Below are positions 23,331 through 34,736 of a stretch of 64,000 nt of DNA, piece by piece. The stretch lies in the NCBI RefSeq assembly GCF_018446385.1, contig NC_055986.1:102395344-102459343 (forward strand), written 5' to 3'. Every line of letters begins with the position of its first letter. Position 1 is the first letter of the stretch. The translations under genes were made by a program, and so were the position numbers. The notes under the pieces were generated by a model. That model did not search any database and was not told the DNA's origin. It saw only the letters and a program-made list of their open reading frames with translations. This stretch comes from Zingiber officinale. Its lineage: Eukaryota > Streptophyta > Magnoliopsida > Zingiberales > Zingiberaceae.

Positions 23331-23640
23331 GTGGCCAGCCGCGAGTAGGCGACCGCCGCAGGGGCCTGCGGTAGTGGCCAGCTGGCCGCGAGCAGGCCCC
23401 TGCGGCATCCGACCGACCGCGAGCAGGCCCCTGCGGTTGCCGGCCAGTCGCGAGCAGGCCCTGCAGCGGCCGTTGTGTGTGTGAAACGGAAGAGACGAGG
23501 GAGGAGGAGAGGAGCATACTTGAGTTGTCGGTTGCCGATCGCCGAGATCGGGAGAGGACACGAGGCTGCTGATCACCGAGGACGCGGAGAGGAGAGGAGA
23601 TCATCGAGAAATTGAGATCTACCAAGAAAGTTTGCGGGGA
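23331..23640. other. GC-rich block with short palindromic repeats
   Basis: The phrase 'gcgagcaggcccctgcgg' recurs about four times at 23340-23475. The minus strand stays open for about 100 codons in two frames, but composition bias explains this. It directly adjoins the CACTA-like end, so it may be part of that element. Confidence 0.4.
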
Positions 23641-24235
23641 GAGGAGAGAGAGATCACGTGCCCTAATTTCTAATCGTGTTTATCGACGGAATTCAAATTC
23701 CGTCGGAAATTGTCGATAGGATTCAAATTCCGTCGATAATTACCGACGGAAGTCAAATTTCGTCGGTAAATTATATCCCACCCTCCCCCTTCCCCTCAAA
23801 AAAATTGTAAATCGTGAATCCCTAAACCTGTAAACCCAAAGGCCCGATTTCCTGACCGAATTTCAAATTCCATTAGTAATTACTGATAGAATTTGACTTT
23901 CGTCGTTAATTATTGACAGAATTTGAATTCCGTCGGTAAACGATACCCCCCCCCCCCCCTCCCAAAAAAAAAAAACCTGTGGATCCCTAAACCCATAAAT
24001 TCAAAGGCCCAATTTGCGGATTGAATAACCCATAAATTCAAAGGCCCAATTTGCGGATTGAATAATAATTTCAGTCGAAGATCACAACTGAATTAAATTC
24101 AGTCGATAATTACTGACTGAAATGATCATTCAGTCAAAATTTTAAATTAAATTCAATTGATATATTTTTGACTGAATTAAAATTAATCGATAGTTATTGA
24201 CTGAATTATATTCAGTCGGAGATTCCTGTTGTAAA
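23641..24235. mobile_element. CACTA-like transposon end with subterminal repeats
   Basis: Repeated imperfect palindromes built on 'ccgacggaatt...attccgtcgg' (23680-23950) give way to 'gactgaatt...aattcagtc' (24070-24215). The block closes with 'cggagattcctgttgtaaaatg', whose reverse complement starts close to the CACTACAACAGGAA-type end of plant CACTA elements but has lost the exact CACTA. No transposase and no second end are visible in the window. Confidence 0.45.
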
Positions 24236-24319
24236 ATGCAGTGGACATTTAATTAACACCTCTGTCGCTCTATTTTGGGCCTCCGGCAAATCCTAGAAAC
24301 GGGTGACATCGGCCATGAA
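24236..24319 (+). pseudogene. HIPP remnant (intron 2 / exon 3 junction)
   Basis: Wording such as 'gcagtggacatttaattaacacctct' type and 'gaaacgggtgacatcg' parallels the end of intron 2 and the start of exon 3 in both HIPP copies (10991-11066 and 27361-27440). Only about 85 bp remain, which suggests a third, mostly deleted tandem copy. Confidence 0.5.
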
Positions 24320-26786
24320 CTACTTTGAGACTCAGAGAATAACTAAAAGGTGGAAGAAGTCTTTGTTTTTACGAGTATGTTAGGAATTGATTTCGTCTTA
24401 TCTTATCACCTTCTAATTAAGTAGCACCCTATCCTAGTTTAAATGATATTATAAAATATGACTCGCGGAGCATGCCGATTTTATATATTTATATGTTTGG
24501 TATGAAAGTCAGTCTCCTCAACTGTTGACTAACTTAATATATAGTTCCACATCCTTCTACAAACTGACGAATAATTAACTCGAATAACCGCATACAGTGC
24601 CAGTGCCAGTGCCGGCCAATGGTCAAATGCGGACGTCGCACAGGGCCCAATTTTTTAGTAATTTATTTATAGTTAATAAAGGCTAATAAAATAAGTGGTG
24701 TTTTTCTTTTCTCACAATTGTTTATTCTCCCCGTTCAAAGAAAATCTCCAAAATCCTCACCACCGCTTTAAGCTATCGGTCAAGGGAAAGTAAAAATTGA
24801 CCACGGTTTTTGATAAAACTTGGCTTGAATTTGGACTATATTTTGGTACTAAAATTATACAGAATATATCCGCAACTCCAAGCTCAACCCATCACCCTCA
24901 TCGCACGTCTTCGTCGTGTGCATTGTCTCATTTGTTGTTGCATTCTAACCGTTGTGTAACCTAGATGAATGCCTTTTATGAGGCTTTGGGTTGATTCCAA
25001 ATCTGTTCTATGAGGTGAGAAAAATCTGAGTTCGTTCTTTGATTTTGATTATAAACTTATGAGCTATGGCATGATTATTGATTAGTTTAGTTGTGCAGTG
25101 CTATTGTGTAGTTATTGAAGCCTTTAATTTGCTCTAGAAGTTGCCAGTTTCAACACGAACTTTGCGTCAAGGTTGATTGTTTCGAGTTGAACCTTATTTT
25201 AACTGTTTCAATTCGAAAGTAGGCTTTTTGGAATTTGGATTGTGAAAATAGATCATCAATGATATTTAAAATTTTTGAAATTTTGATCCAGATTATTTAT
25301 TCGGAGGATTTTTGCCTGTTTTAGTATTGAATAATTTAATTTTGGAGTTTTGATGCATTAGAATTGTTAAATATGATATTTAGAAATTTAATGTATGAGT
25401 TTTGAAAGTGAACTGCAAAGTTTAGAAATTTTAGAGGATTCTAAATAGTTAGCTATTTAAATTCTAATTTACCTTTAACGTTAAAGTTAAAATGAGCATT
25501 TTATGTCTATAATAAATGGTTGTTTGAGAATTTAATTTGTTTATTTTTATATAGAAAATTGGAATCCATCATACTATAAAGTATCTAATCAGGACTTGAT
25601 AAGTAGAAAAAAATTGAAGAATTTATTGAGTTTTAGAGAGAGGCGATTGACAAATTTATTATCAAAAATCAAGAAATCCGTTACTTCAAGATTTGGTTAA
25701 TGAAGAGGAAAAAAAATAAAATAATTATAATAAATTACACAAAGGTTTAGTAGTTGAAAATGATGTAAAGGAAGATATGAATGAGCTTGAAGGCAATGAA
25801 AGTAGTGATGACTTAGATTTTAAAATTAATTATTTTGAAAGTGATGATAATATTATTAATGTAGTGAATGAAGAACCAAGTTCATTAATTACACTTGACA
25901 TTTTGATCTAGCACGTACGAGAATTTAGATTTAAAGTGGAAGGACCATTTATTGAAAAAAAATCATGTAAGGGATGTATTAATAGGAAAAAATCTCAAAG
26001 ATGGATCAAATAGATGATGATGATCTTCATATTTCTTTACTCACTCAAATTTTGTCAAATGGTCAAAATACAATAGAGATTATTTGATCTAGTCAAAAGT
26101 ACTTGATAAAGAAATTTATTTTTTTTGCAAGTTATTTAAAAGGGGGCCTCAACCAAATCATCTAGTAAATGAGAGATACTGTGATTAAGGACATCTTAGT
26201 AGTAAACTTAAAGAACATGAGATAAATATTGAGTATTTCAATTATTATGTTAGCATAATCTGAGTTGCGTATCAAGTTAGTGAAGAGTACAATAATTAAT
26301 CATGCTATTCAATATCAAATCAAGAAGGTAAAAGAGTATTGGAGGAAGGTATTGCACCGATTAATTTTACTTGTGAGCTTTTTGACAAAATAAAACAAGG
26401 TATTTTGTGATAGTAACAAGAAACTTTATGATAATAATAATAATAGAAATTTTTTGACTGCTATTCAGATGATTAATGGGACTAAATGATGAAAGAGCAT
26501 CTTGAGAAAAATACACATCATCGTTATATTTACTATAAAATTTAAAATGAATTAATATGTTTGTTAATTCTAGAATTCTATTCTTAAAGAGCCTGTTTTT
26601 TTTTTTTTTCCACCGGACTGTTTAACGTCTAGGACCGGCCTTGGCCCCACGTCCCCGTAGTTGATTCCGCCCCCTCCGCGTTTTAGTTAATCTAATTCTC
26701 TTTAATTAACACCAACTCCACTGTTCCGGTCAAACTGCAGCTTCTTAATTAATTAAGCAGGAAGTTTCCTCCACTAAGATGATTCA

Positions 26787-26796
26787 TTCCATAAAT
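26787..26796 (+). promoter_or_regulatory. TATA-like box of HIPP copy 2
   Basis: ccataaataa lies about 55 bp before the ATG and is conserved with copy 1 (ctataaataa). Confidence 0.5.
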
Positions 26797-26848
26797 AATG
26801 GGGGCTCTCCCTTAATTTCCTCACATGATCCATCAAGTAACTAACGAA

Positions 26849-28026
26849 ATGGAGAAGGCGGGCGATTCTCAGCCGTCTTCATCAGAGCCCGTTTCGCCAA
26901 CTAGTAAAGAGATGATGAAGGAGGTGAAGAGTTCTCACTCGTCTTTCAGAAATAATTAATTAAATCTTAAAATTCTCTCCGACCTAATTTCTGAAACCAT
27001 GTAGCTAGCTAGCGTATTTGATCATGTATATATCGTGGCTCGTGGGCAAGGAATCCGCATAGCTGCTGCGCTTACTTAATTATTTCGGGGATTGACAGTA
27101 GTTTATTTGACAGTAGCGATCTAGCTAGTTTTGTTTAATTAAATTAGATTCCTGATAACCCTAGCTAGCTAGCTACTTTTGTTAATTATATTTTCTTGCA
27201 GCAGCGGCAGCAGAGAGTCCTGAAAGTTGAGGCTGAATCTTCGGAAAACTGTTTGGAAAAGATAAAAGGCGTCTTAGAAAAGCTTCGAGGTATATACGAC
27301 TGATCCCTTGCTTAAATATATATACAATTAATCTGTATTCTGTTATTAATTATTATCATGCAATGGACATTTAATTAAGACCTCTCTCTCTGCTTTAATT
27401 GGCAACTTGATGTATTATTTGAAGAAACGAGTGACATCGACACATGGCGTGAAGAGAGAGATGGGACGGTGATGGTCTGGGGTTACTTTGATCCTGAGAA
27501 GCTTAAAATAAAGTTAGAAAATGAGGCCGGCGATGCGATCATGTCAATTACAGACCCAACTAAGAGCGTTCACAGCGGCAGAGATGGGACGGTAATAGAG
27601 CACTTAGAAAATCAGGATGTCTTGGATCAACCGCAAGGGTTGCCTGAGAAGCGAGTTAGCGAAGTAGTTGCTGATAGTGGTAAAAAAACAACGGAGTCCA
27701 AGCAAAGCAGACCGTGGAATCGACGGGGGTCTCGCAGGTAATGGAGAAGTTAGAAATTTATTTATTTGATTATTAAATTTGATAAAATAAATAAATAAAT
27801 AAATTTATTTATTTATTTATTTATTTTAATTTATTTAATATTAATTTTGTTCATTTAATTCATTTTCAGTGATAAGTTGGCGTCGTATGAGTACGCTGGT
27901 CCGGACTGTGCAGCCAGAATCCCTGCGATGTTTGTTCGCGATGTCAGGGATCTCGAAATTCTACCGAATGGTGAATGGAGAAGGAAGACCAAAGAAAAAA
28001 GTGGGTGCTGTTGTTGTATATTGTAA
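26849..28026 (+). CDS. HIPP-like protein (heavy-metal-associated isoprenylated plant protein), four exons
   Basis: Inferred exons are 26849-26923, 27202-27289, 27425-27737 and 27870-28026, giving 210 residues with GT-AG borders and consistent phase. Residues about 28-95 fit the HMA fold: RVLKVEAESSENCLEKIKG, then the turn and DGTVMVWGYFDPEKLKIKLE. The canonical metal motif MxCxxC is reduced to a single Cys (SENC), so metal binding is doubtful and a protein-binding role is possible. A charged linker follows. The C-terminus is SGCCCCIL, a CaaX-type box (CCIL) that predicts prenylation, with a final Leu favouring geranylgeranyl. The start is the first ATG after the TATA-like box and is shared with copy 1. 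Membrane attachment is inferred from the CaaX box. Confidence 0.75.
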
Positions 28027-28766
28027 TGCTGAAGTTATAAATGACAATTAGAATCGGATCAGCAGGATATATTTTTGTAAGTTATTATCAAAAATATTTT
28101 AATAATATTTTTAACAAAGTTTGAGCTTTGATTGTTTATATATTATCAAGCTTTTAATTTGAATTTATTTGATTCCTTGACACTTTTATATTTTAAAATT
28201 TAGTTGGTTAAGGGACTCGATATTTAAAGCTCATTTATTCTTTGAGAGTATATTCATGAATATGATTTACCAGTTTTGTTTTTGGAGATTATTCACATAT
28301 AATTCACAATCTATCTTTATGAAATTATCTTCATGAAATGAGCTTATTGAATTATTCAATAATTTGCACTATATTTTATAGTGTAGAAAAATATAATAAG
28401 ATAAAGTTCGTTATTATTTTTTAAAGATCGTTTAGTTTTTTAATAATAAGTCATTTTAGTTTTATTTAAAAAGTTTGTTAAGAAGATAAGTAGTGCCATT
28501 AATGTATAAAATAGATTAGGATCCCATATATTGGAACTAATGATTTTAGTGTTAATACAATTTTATTTTATAATATTAAGGTCAAGTTCTTTTCTTTTTT
28601 TTCCCTTAAATCCTAATTATTCTTTTCCCTAAAGCCTAAATCACATGCTCCATTGCCTTCAAAAATAGCAATCAAGAAGAAGTGTTGACCACCCATCCAA
28701 CAAACTAGACCAGATCTACCCTTGGTTTAAATCAACCCATCCCCAATCACCCCCTTCTAAGTTCTA
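28027..28766. other. AT-rich flank, no gene seen
   Basis: Low-complexity AT-rich sequence downstream of the HIPP gene, probably including its 3' untranslated region and poly(A) signals. Confidence 0.5.
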
Positions 28767-28776
28767 ACTCTAAAAA

Positions 28777-29028
28777 AGTTCCCAGGGCTATAATGTCATG
28801 GTAAGTTATTCAAATTCACTCAAATATCCGCGATTCAATTTCCAACTATGGTATATTTGTAAAAAAAATTCTTTAAATGGGGTGCACAATCAAAGGATGT
28901 TAGGCTTATGAGTTGCCCGTCGCGTGCACTTCCCGATTTATTTTGATGACCGATGGCAAAATTCTGTGGGGTGGGCCGGTCATCCTAGGACTAGTCAATG
29001 AAACTACTAGATTTATATATTTATATAT
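28777..29028 (+). mobile_element. tRNA-derived SINE (SINE-2)
   Basis: An A box-like motif (ataatgtcatggtaag, 28789-28804) and a B box-like motif (gattcaatttcc, about 28832-28843) lie 40 bp apart, as in tRNA-related SINE heads. The body contains 'ggcttatgagttgcccgtcg' and 'gggtgggccggtcatcctag'. A 10-bp direct repeat, actctaaaaa, flanks it at 28767-28776 and 29029-29038. It differs from SINE-1 in sequence. Confidence 0.7.
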
Positions 29029-29038
29029 ACTCTAAAAA

Positions 29039-29554
29039 CAGAAACTAGAAGAACCTATAACACAGTCATAACCCAGAACAGAACTAGAACTCTAAATAAA
29101 ATTAGAACTCAAGAAAAACTTAGAACCCATAACAAAACCAAAACTTAGAACAAAACTAGATCCTAAAACTAAAACTCAAAATCGAGAATCCAGAATTAGA
29201 AACCAGAATTAAAAACGAAACCAACCTGACAAATAGACTTGACAGATAGAAAAATAAACTAGATCAAATAGACAGATATACAAACTAGACAAGTAGATCA
29301 AACAAATATGCAAATCAAATCGAACAAATTGAAATAATAATAAAAAAAATGTCGTATAAAAAGGGTAGTCTAATGCATGAAATTTCTATCAATGTGTCTC
29401 AAGAAAAAAATCGGACTACATTGGATCTATAATATGCAATGTTATCCTACATTCCAAAAAGTTATTTTTCAACTCAAACTTATGACTACAATAGAAGCAA
29501 TGAGATGGAATTATGAAACATCCTGCACAATGACTTTTGTGTAATGATACGGGG
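29039..29554. other. A-rich degenerate simple repeat, no gene
   Basis: 29030-29340 is a purine-rich run of 'agaactagaac' variants. 29360-29550 is unassigned. Confidence 0.5.
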
Positions 29555-30946
29555 TGTTAAATGTGGATCCTGGAATGATGTGGAAGTCAAGGTCAAGATT
29601 ATATGACAGTCAAAGTCAAGGAAAGGTGGCAACCCGCATGTCACTCCCTTGCTCCTTACTCAACGTTGAGACCCTCAATCTAAGGACAACTCGAGAGGCC
29701 TGGTGAGTCGTTCCTGCATCAGAACAATTAGCATATAATCAAGCATTCTTGAGATGCTCAAGTTTAATAAAATACCGATGGGATGTAGGGTCATCCAGGT
29801 CTCAAGGATCCAACTTTTCACTCTCAAATTCAAATTTACAACTTAATATACAGCTAGTCAAGCATATGGGCTCTCACTTGACATTCCCTCGTCCTCCTAC
29901 ATACGGATGGCCGAGTTTAACGTTGACCAAAATGCCATGGCTTAGTATCCTAATCTCTATAAAGCAAGCACACAAAGGCAAAACTAAGAAGAAACCCGAC
30001 CGAATTTATGGAGCTCAGGATATCAGTTCAGAGATAGGCCTCCAGATACCAGGACGACTGGTTAAAATCACCGGTTGGGCCTTTAGGGAGTCGGTTCCCC
30101 ATTCTTCAGAAGCAAGTAACTCACATATGGCCAGTTGGTCGTAGAACTACCTAGGGACTTGACTCTCTATCTGTAATCAGATCTCCAATGCCGCACGATA
30201 TATAGTAGGGCAGTCTTAATGGCTGAATGTTCTTACAGAACTCAGTGTCTCCTTTATATATCGCTAGCTATCACTACAATATGTGGCAGAACGGCTAAAT
30301 ATCAAGCCGAGATATACTCAAGGGCAACATTGTCAGAAAATCGCAACCGTTTATCAGAAAATAAAAACCATATATTAGAGAATATTCTTCAATAATAACA
30401 TGAGGATTCAATAAAACCTTTCTTGAGGGTGGCTTTATTACACCTTCCATCAGTCGACATATTATGATAGGATAGTCCTCCAACCGCCTCATTAATAGTG
30501 TCAGTTACAGAAAGGGTGCACACGGGTAACGAAAGATTCCTCGGACGGTGACTACACACCTCCCAAGCTATACATATTCCCTTATTTAATAACTTCTGAC
30601 ACTCGATGTTCTCTGTTATTTCATAATTGCGGAAGTTATAGAGGTGATATATAAATGGGGGGTCCTCTCCGATGGTAAGGTATGCTTTGTCACATATTTT
30701 ATTATCGCAAGCTCTCATTGTTCAACTAGTATTTTTCTTCCCGCTTGGGCAGTTATTGACTTAAGCATCAGAGGGCTTTTGTTAGGGACCTCTTCCCTGG
30801 TTTTTGGTACTGACGTTTTGTTTGTTCGTTTGGGTGTGTGCAAAGCAAATTTGTGCACCAGCTCACAACCCTTCCTTAAATCTGAGAGTCTTCGCCGAGT
30901 CAATGTCATAGCCACCTACCTAGTGCGCTATCTCTAGCTTTCAAAC
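29555..30946 (+). repeat. 5' LTR of a second Tat-type Ty3/gypsy element
   Basis: It starts near TGTTAAATGTGG (29555) and ends near ...TTTCAAACA (30946). A gypsy-type primer site and a gag follow directly. A TATA-like box (ctataaag) lies at about 29957. No second copy of this LTR is in the window, so the exact ends are estimated to within about 10 bp. Confidence 0.6.
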
Positions 30947-30955
30947 AGGATTATA

Positions 30956-30977
30956 TTTGGCGTCATCTGTGGGAACC
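30956..30977 (+). other. Primer-binding site, Tat type
   Basis: atttggcgtcatctgtggga closely resembles the 'tttggcgccgtctgtggg' site that follows LTRs of Tat-lineage elements, with two substitutions. Confidence 0.7.
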
Positions 30978-31001
30978 TTCACCTGAATCTGAAACTCAAA
31001 G

Positions 31002-31622
31002 ATGGAAGAAGTTGGACGACTCACCACAGTTACTTTAACGCAAAAAGCATTAGAAATGTTTATTAATGTTTGGGCATAGAAGCTGGTGCAGCAACAACAA
31101 CAAATAGCAACCGATGACACTTTGTCGCATGACCCTGCCATGTCAACAATAGGCCCTCACACTGAGTGAGGAGACTGAGCGGGGGATCCAGTGGGGCACC
31201 ACCCAATTCCTCCGGCTGTTGGCTTGGTACCGCCCTATGTTCCACCAGTCCATCTGTCACCCATGCCACCCTTCTCGATCATATGCCATTGACCATTATT
31301 TTGCACGTCGATCGAGGACATAGACCGGGTGGAACAAAGCATCGTCTTCAAGAAATGCACCTGTATAAGACGTGCGCAAAGGAAAGGTCCCTATGGCTTG
31401 CAGTTCTCCTAAGCGGATTAGCACACCATTCTCCTAGAGGATATTAGATGACAAATTGGAGAAGCATTACCACCCCTAGCAATAGGGGAATATGCAGGGG
31501 TAACCAACTTCGAAGACCACCTCTTAAAATTCAAAAACGCCTATCTCCTTCACTAATATATGGAAGCTGTAAAGTACCTAGCATTTCTCACCACACTCTC
31601 TGGCTCATAAAGTGCTTCAGAA
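31002..31622 (+). pseudogene. Ty3/gypsy Tat gag, truncated with stops
   Basis: The ATG at 31002 opens MEEVGRLTTVTLTQKALEMF. Several in-frame stops follow. The downstream part retains the gag core in one frame: KLEKHYHP, then IGEYAGVTNFEDHLLKFKNA (about 31460-31550), then YMEAVKYLAFLTTLSGS. This matches the retrotransposon gag family, in which 'Y.G.tdP.dHl..f' precedes the capsid helices. It is cut off at about 31617-31622, where A-type LTR sequence begins. Confidence 0.7.
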
Positions 31623-32310
31623 GAGTACACCGATGGATGAGAAAGGAGTGTGTGATGTTTCAGAGGAACGAGAAACCGGAGCGGAAGATTGCTCGAGGAG
31701 CAAAAGATGCAGCTGTCCGAGGGACGAAAAGCTATGGAAGAGTACGTTGGCGGACGATAAGGAAGTAAGCAATGATTCCGAGGGACAAGAAGCCGGAGCG
31801 GAAGTTTGCTCGTGAAAGCCGGAAGTTGGGTTCGGGTGAGTCATATTCCGGATGGCCAAAATCACCCAAACGAGCAAAGCCGAAGCGGAAGACTCAGATC
31901 GAAGCGAGCAAAACCGAAGAAGGAAGCTGGACCAAAAGTCAGCAAAAGGCTAACTTCTAATGCCCGGGGCGCCCGAACCAGTCCGGGGCGCCAGGACCGG
32001 TCCGGGCACTAGGACCAGTCCGGGGCGCCGAGATCGGTCCAGGGCGCCTGAAGCAAATCGAGATGCCCAGACCAGTCTGGGGTGCCCTAAACCTGAAACT
32101 TAGCCAAATTCGACATGCCACGTACCATTGTGTCGAGTATAAAATATTATTCCATTCCAGGCGCCTCGAGCAGGGATATATAAGCAGCCCTGCTCTCAGA
32201 AGCTAAATATGACAAGAAACTGTGAAACAACACTTGTACACTTTTAATTTTCTGTTTAGCTCTCTGATTCTGTACTATCATTGCTGTTGATCCTGTCTAA
32301 GAAGCTGTAC
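31617..32310 (+). repeat. Truncated A-family LTR (A3)
   Basis: It begins at an internal point of LTR A (agaagagtacacc, compare 2498-2510) and continues through the gggcgcc boxes (31960-32170), a TATA box (atatataag, 32176-32184) and 'cacttgtaca'. Similarity fades near 32310. Both LTR ends are missing. Boundary sequence at the junction (gaagag) is shared by gag and LTR. Confidence 0.7.
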
Positions 32311-33230
32311 AAAATGGAAAGGTGGGGAGAGAACTCACTGCTGATGAGGAATAATACCTGCAGAACACCTGATCCAAGAAAACCAAAGCGGATCTGGAAG
32401 AATGAAGCCACAGAACGCCCTCCTGGCACAGAAATCCGAGGATCAAAGGAAGAATCCGATGAGAAATACCTAGATCTGGAGCTCCGACGACTTCCTGCAC
32501 ACAAGAGACCAGCCAACACTATCGTTAGTGACCTAAGACCGGGGTGAGAATCTCTGGCTAGGCCCTCCGACGCTTAAGTCAGTGATCTCTCTTAGTGTGG
32601 AAGAAAGAAGAAGAAGATGAAGAAGAAGAAGATAAACAATAATGGAAAATTAGGGTTTGCCACACGAGTGATGAGTATCAATACTAGCCTTTACTTGTCT
32701 TGCCAACGGAAAGGATTCCCCTTTTTATACCACTTCATATAACCTCCGTAGTCATGAAGTGGATCCCGGTTTGTTAGAGTTTGTTATGAGATGACGTCAA
32801 CTGTGTACTTGTGGAAAATAGTTTTTAAAGAATCTTTTTTGTATCCCAGATGTACTTTCTTTGTCATCTAGTACCTGCAGAAGAGCCTAGAAGCATTTTT
32901 CTCGCCAAATTAATCAACCTGTTATACAATCACATAAACTATTTATGAATATTCTTAAAACATTTGCTCTCGCCCTGTCTTATATCGAGTTATATTTATC
33001 GCTCATGTTTGCTTACCCTGTCTCCACTATGTTGTGGACAACCCGATATTATACTATGATTTATATTGGACAAAATTGAGCCTAAGTTATGTCCGGGGTG
33101 GTTATGACTATTGTTCAACGTAGGTCCTAATCGTCCAGTAATATACTGTGAATTTCGTAAAGCCTAGTATCTTTTCAGACCTAGGCGATTATATACACCC
33201 AACTAATACTAGTCTATGTTCAGATGTACT
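32311..33230. other. Unassigned repeat-like DNA
   Basis: 'ccctccgacgcttaagtcag' at 32565-32584 and the following GAAGAA run resemble transcribed parts of some gypsy LTRs, but I find no paired repeat. Part may be the 3' LTR of the minus-strand Tat element. No gene is seen. Confidence 0.35.
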
Positions 33231-33235
33231 AACCC

Positions 33236-33597
33236 AAATAGTTCTTAATCTCGATCGATATTAGCCTACCTTCCTTAAGGTATATCTCGATCGATATTGG
33301 CCTATCTTTCTTAAGGTACATCTCAGTCGATATCGACTTACCTTTCCTAAAGTATATCTCGATCGATATTGGCCTACCTTTCCTAAGGTATATCCCGTTC
33401 GATATTGGCCTACCTTTGTTAAGGTATATCTTGACTAGTTTGGACTCTCTTTTCTTAAGGTATTATCCCAGACGGTACCTCTCAAGGTATATACTGACCG
33501 ATATTACTCTATCTTTCTCAAGGCACATCCCGACCGATATTACTCTATCTTTCTCAAAGCACATCCCGACAGATATTATCCTACTTTCTTAACTCTG
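33236..33597. repeat. About ten 37-bp tandem repeats in Tat 3' region
   Basis: Units read approximately 'atctcgatcgatattggcc' + 'tacctttcttaaggtat'. The sequence drifts gradually along the array. Similar wording (atatcgtcc..., ttataaccggtcg) recurs in a looser form at 54410-54760 between the two antisense genes. Confidence 0.85.
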
Positions 33598-34736
33598 CCA
33601 TTCCCTTTCTCCTTCCCACTGGGGACCCACTAAACCTAGCCCATATCACTAGCCTTCCCTTCAAGTCTAGTCGAAGGAGGTGTAGCCGACTGACTAGACC
33701 CAAGCCTAATTTTGTCTCTTTGCTCATCTTTAGTCATGTCCTTGCCATGGCCATTGCAGTAGTCTTGTGACTTTCTCTATAGTAATCCTCGTGGCTCATA
33801 GTACAGCAATCCCGTGAACCCAGGTATAGTGATGTCGTGAGTCCTTTAGCCCCTTTAAATAGGGTTGTGATCCTCCCTTCCTTCTTCACTTTCCTCAGTT
33901 CTTTTCCATTTTCCTTACTGAGAGTATGACTTTAGGCCTCCCTCTCTGGGAGAAATTTCTATTGGGGAAGATAGGATTTGTAATGAAGCTGCTCAAACTC
34001 CAGATCCAGCTAACTCTCAGGCACGAGAGTTAGAGGTATTTCTGTCGCTCACCAGTTCCAAACAAGGTCAGGGACAATCTTAAGGAGCAAAGTTTGTCCG
34101 ACTCAAGAGCGTAAGACCCTAGAGTGGAAAGGCTTAATGGCTCGATGTTCTATTAGTGATCAATTAATGTCACCATCGCAACCCAGGTTGCTTCGGTCTC
34201 AGGCTAAGGTGGATGTTCTGGAAGCAGAGTTCTAAAGTCTCAGGCAGGGGGCGAACCCTTCAGCCACATGTTTGAGAGGGTATGAACGAGTTTGTGCCCT
34301 CTTCTTCATGATACCACTCTGCTTCATGGTTTCCTTCGTCCGGGCAAAATATTGCCACTTCTTCAACCCGGGCAAGCTTCCTTCGTGCCAAGCAAAATAT
34401 TTCCACTTCTTCCACCCATGTGAGTTTGTGAGCTTGTGTTTGTAACTTTTATTGACCTTCTAAGGTTTAATGTTTTGAGAGGAAAATGTAACACTATATG
34501 ACTAATTGCGTCTTTCATATGAAATTGAATGGTTTCTTGTATAAGACTGGATGATTTTCTTGGGGTTTTCTAGTTAACAAGAGTAAATGGGATTCCTTAT
34601 CTGTTCAAAACATCCCACTATGACACTTACTCGATCTATAATGCTCGGTCAATATTTCCCTTTCTTGGACAAGCCAGGAGGCTTCTAATCTAAATTATAT
34701 CACTACTAAACTCCTTTTTAAGTTTAATCTGTAGAA
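33598..34736 (+). other. Upstream region of aORF1 with a TATA-like box
   Basis: tttaaatagggttg at 33862-33875 followed by a CT-rich stretch (33884-33935) resembles a plant core promoter on the plus strand, antisense to the Tat pol. No long frame is present from 33900 to 34730. Confidence 0.4.

Larger units (their letters stand above)
24320..28026 (+). repeat. Segmental duplication, copy 2
   Basis: This is collinear with 8302-12069. The 5' flank of the gene is somewhat longer here, largely from 25000-25900, which copy 1 lacks. It has no MITE and no SINE. Confidence 0.85.

Noticed and set aside
23304..23625. Two minus-strand frames of about 100 codons
   Set aside because: Composition-driven in a GC-rich repeat block; no recognised domain.
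33598..33640. 3' LTR/polypurine junction of the minus-strand Tat element
   Set aside because: A pyrimidine tract is present at 33602-33618, but no matching LTR terminus or target repeat could be found, so I do not claim it.
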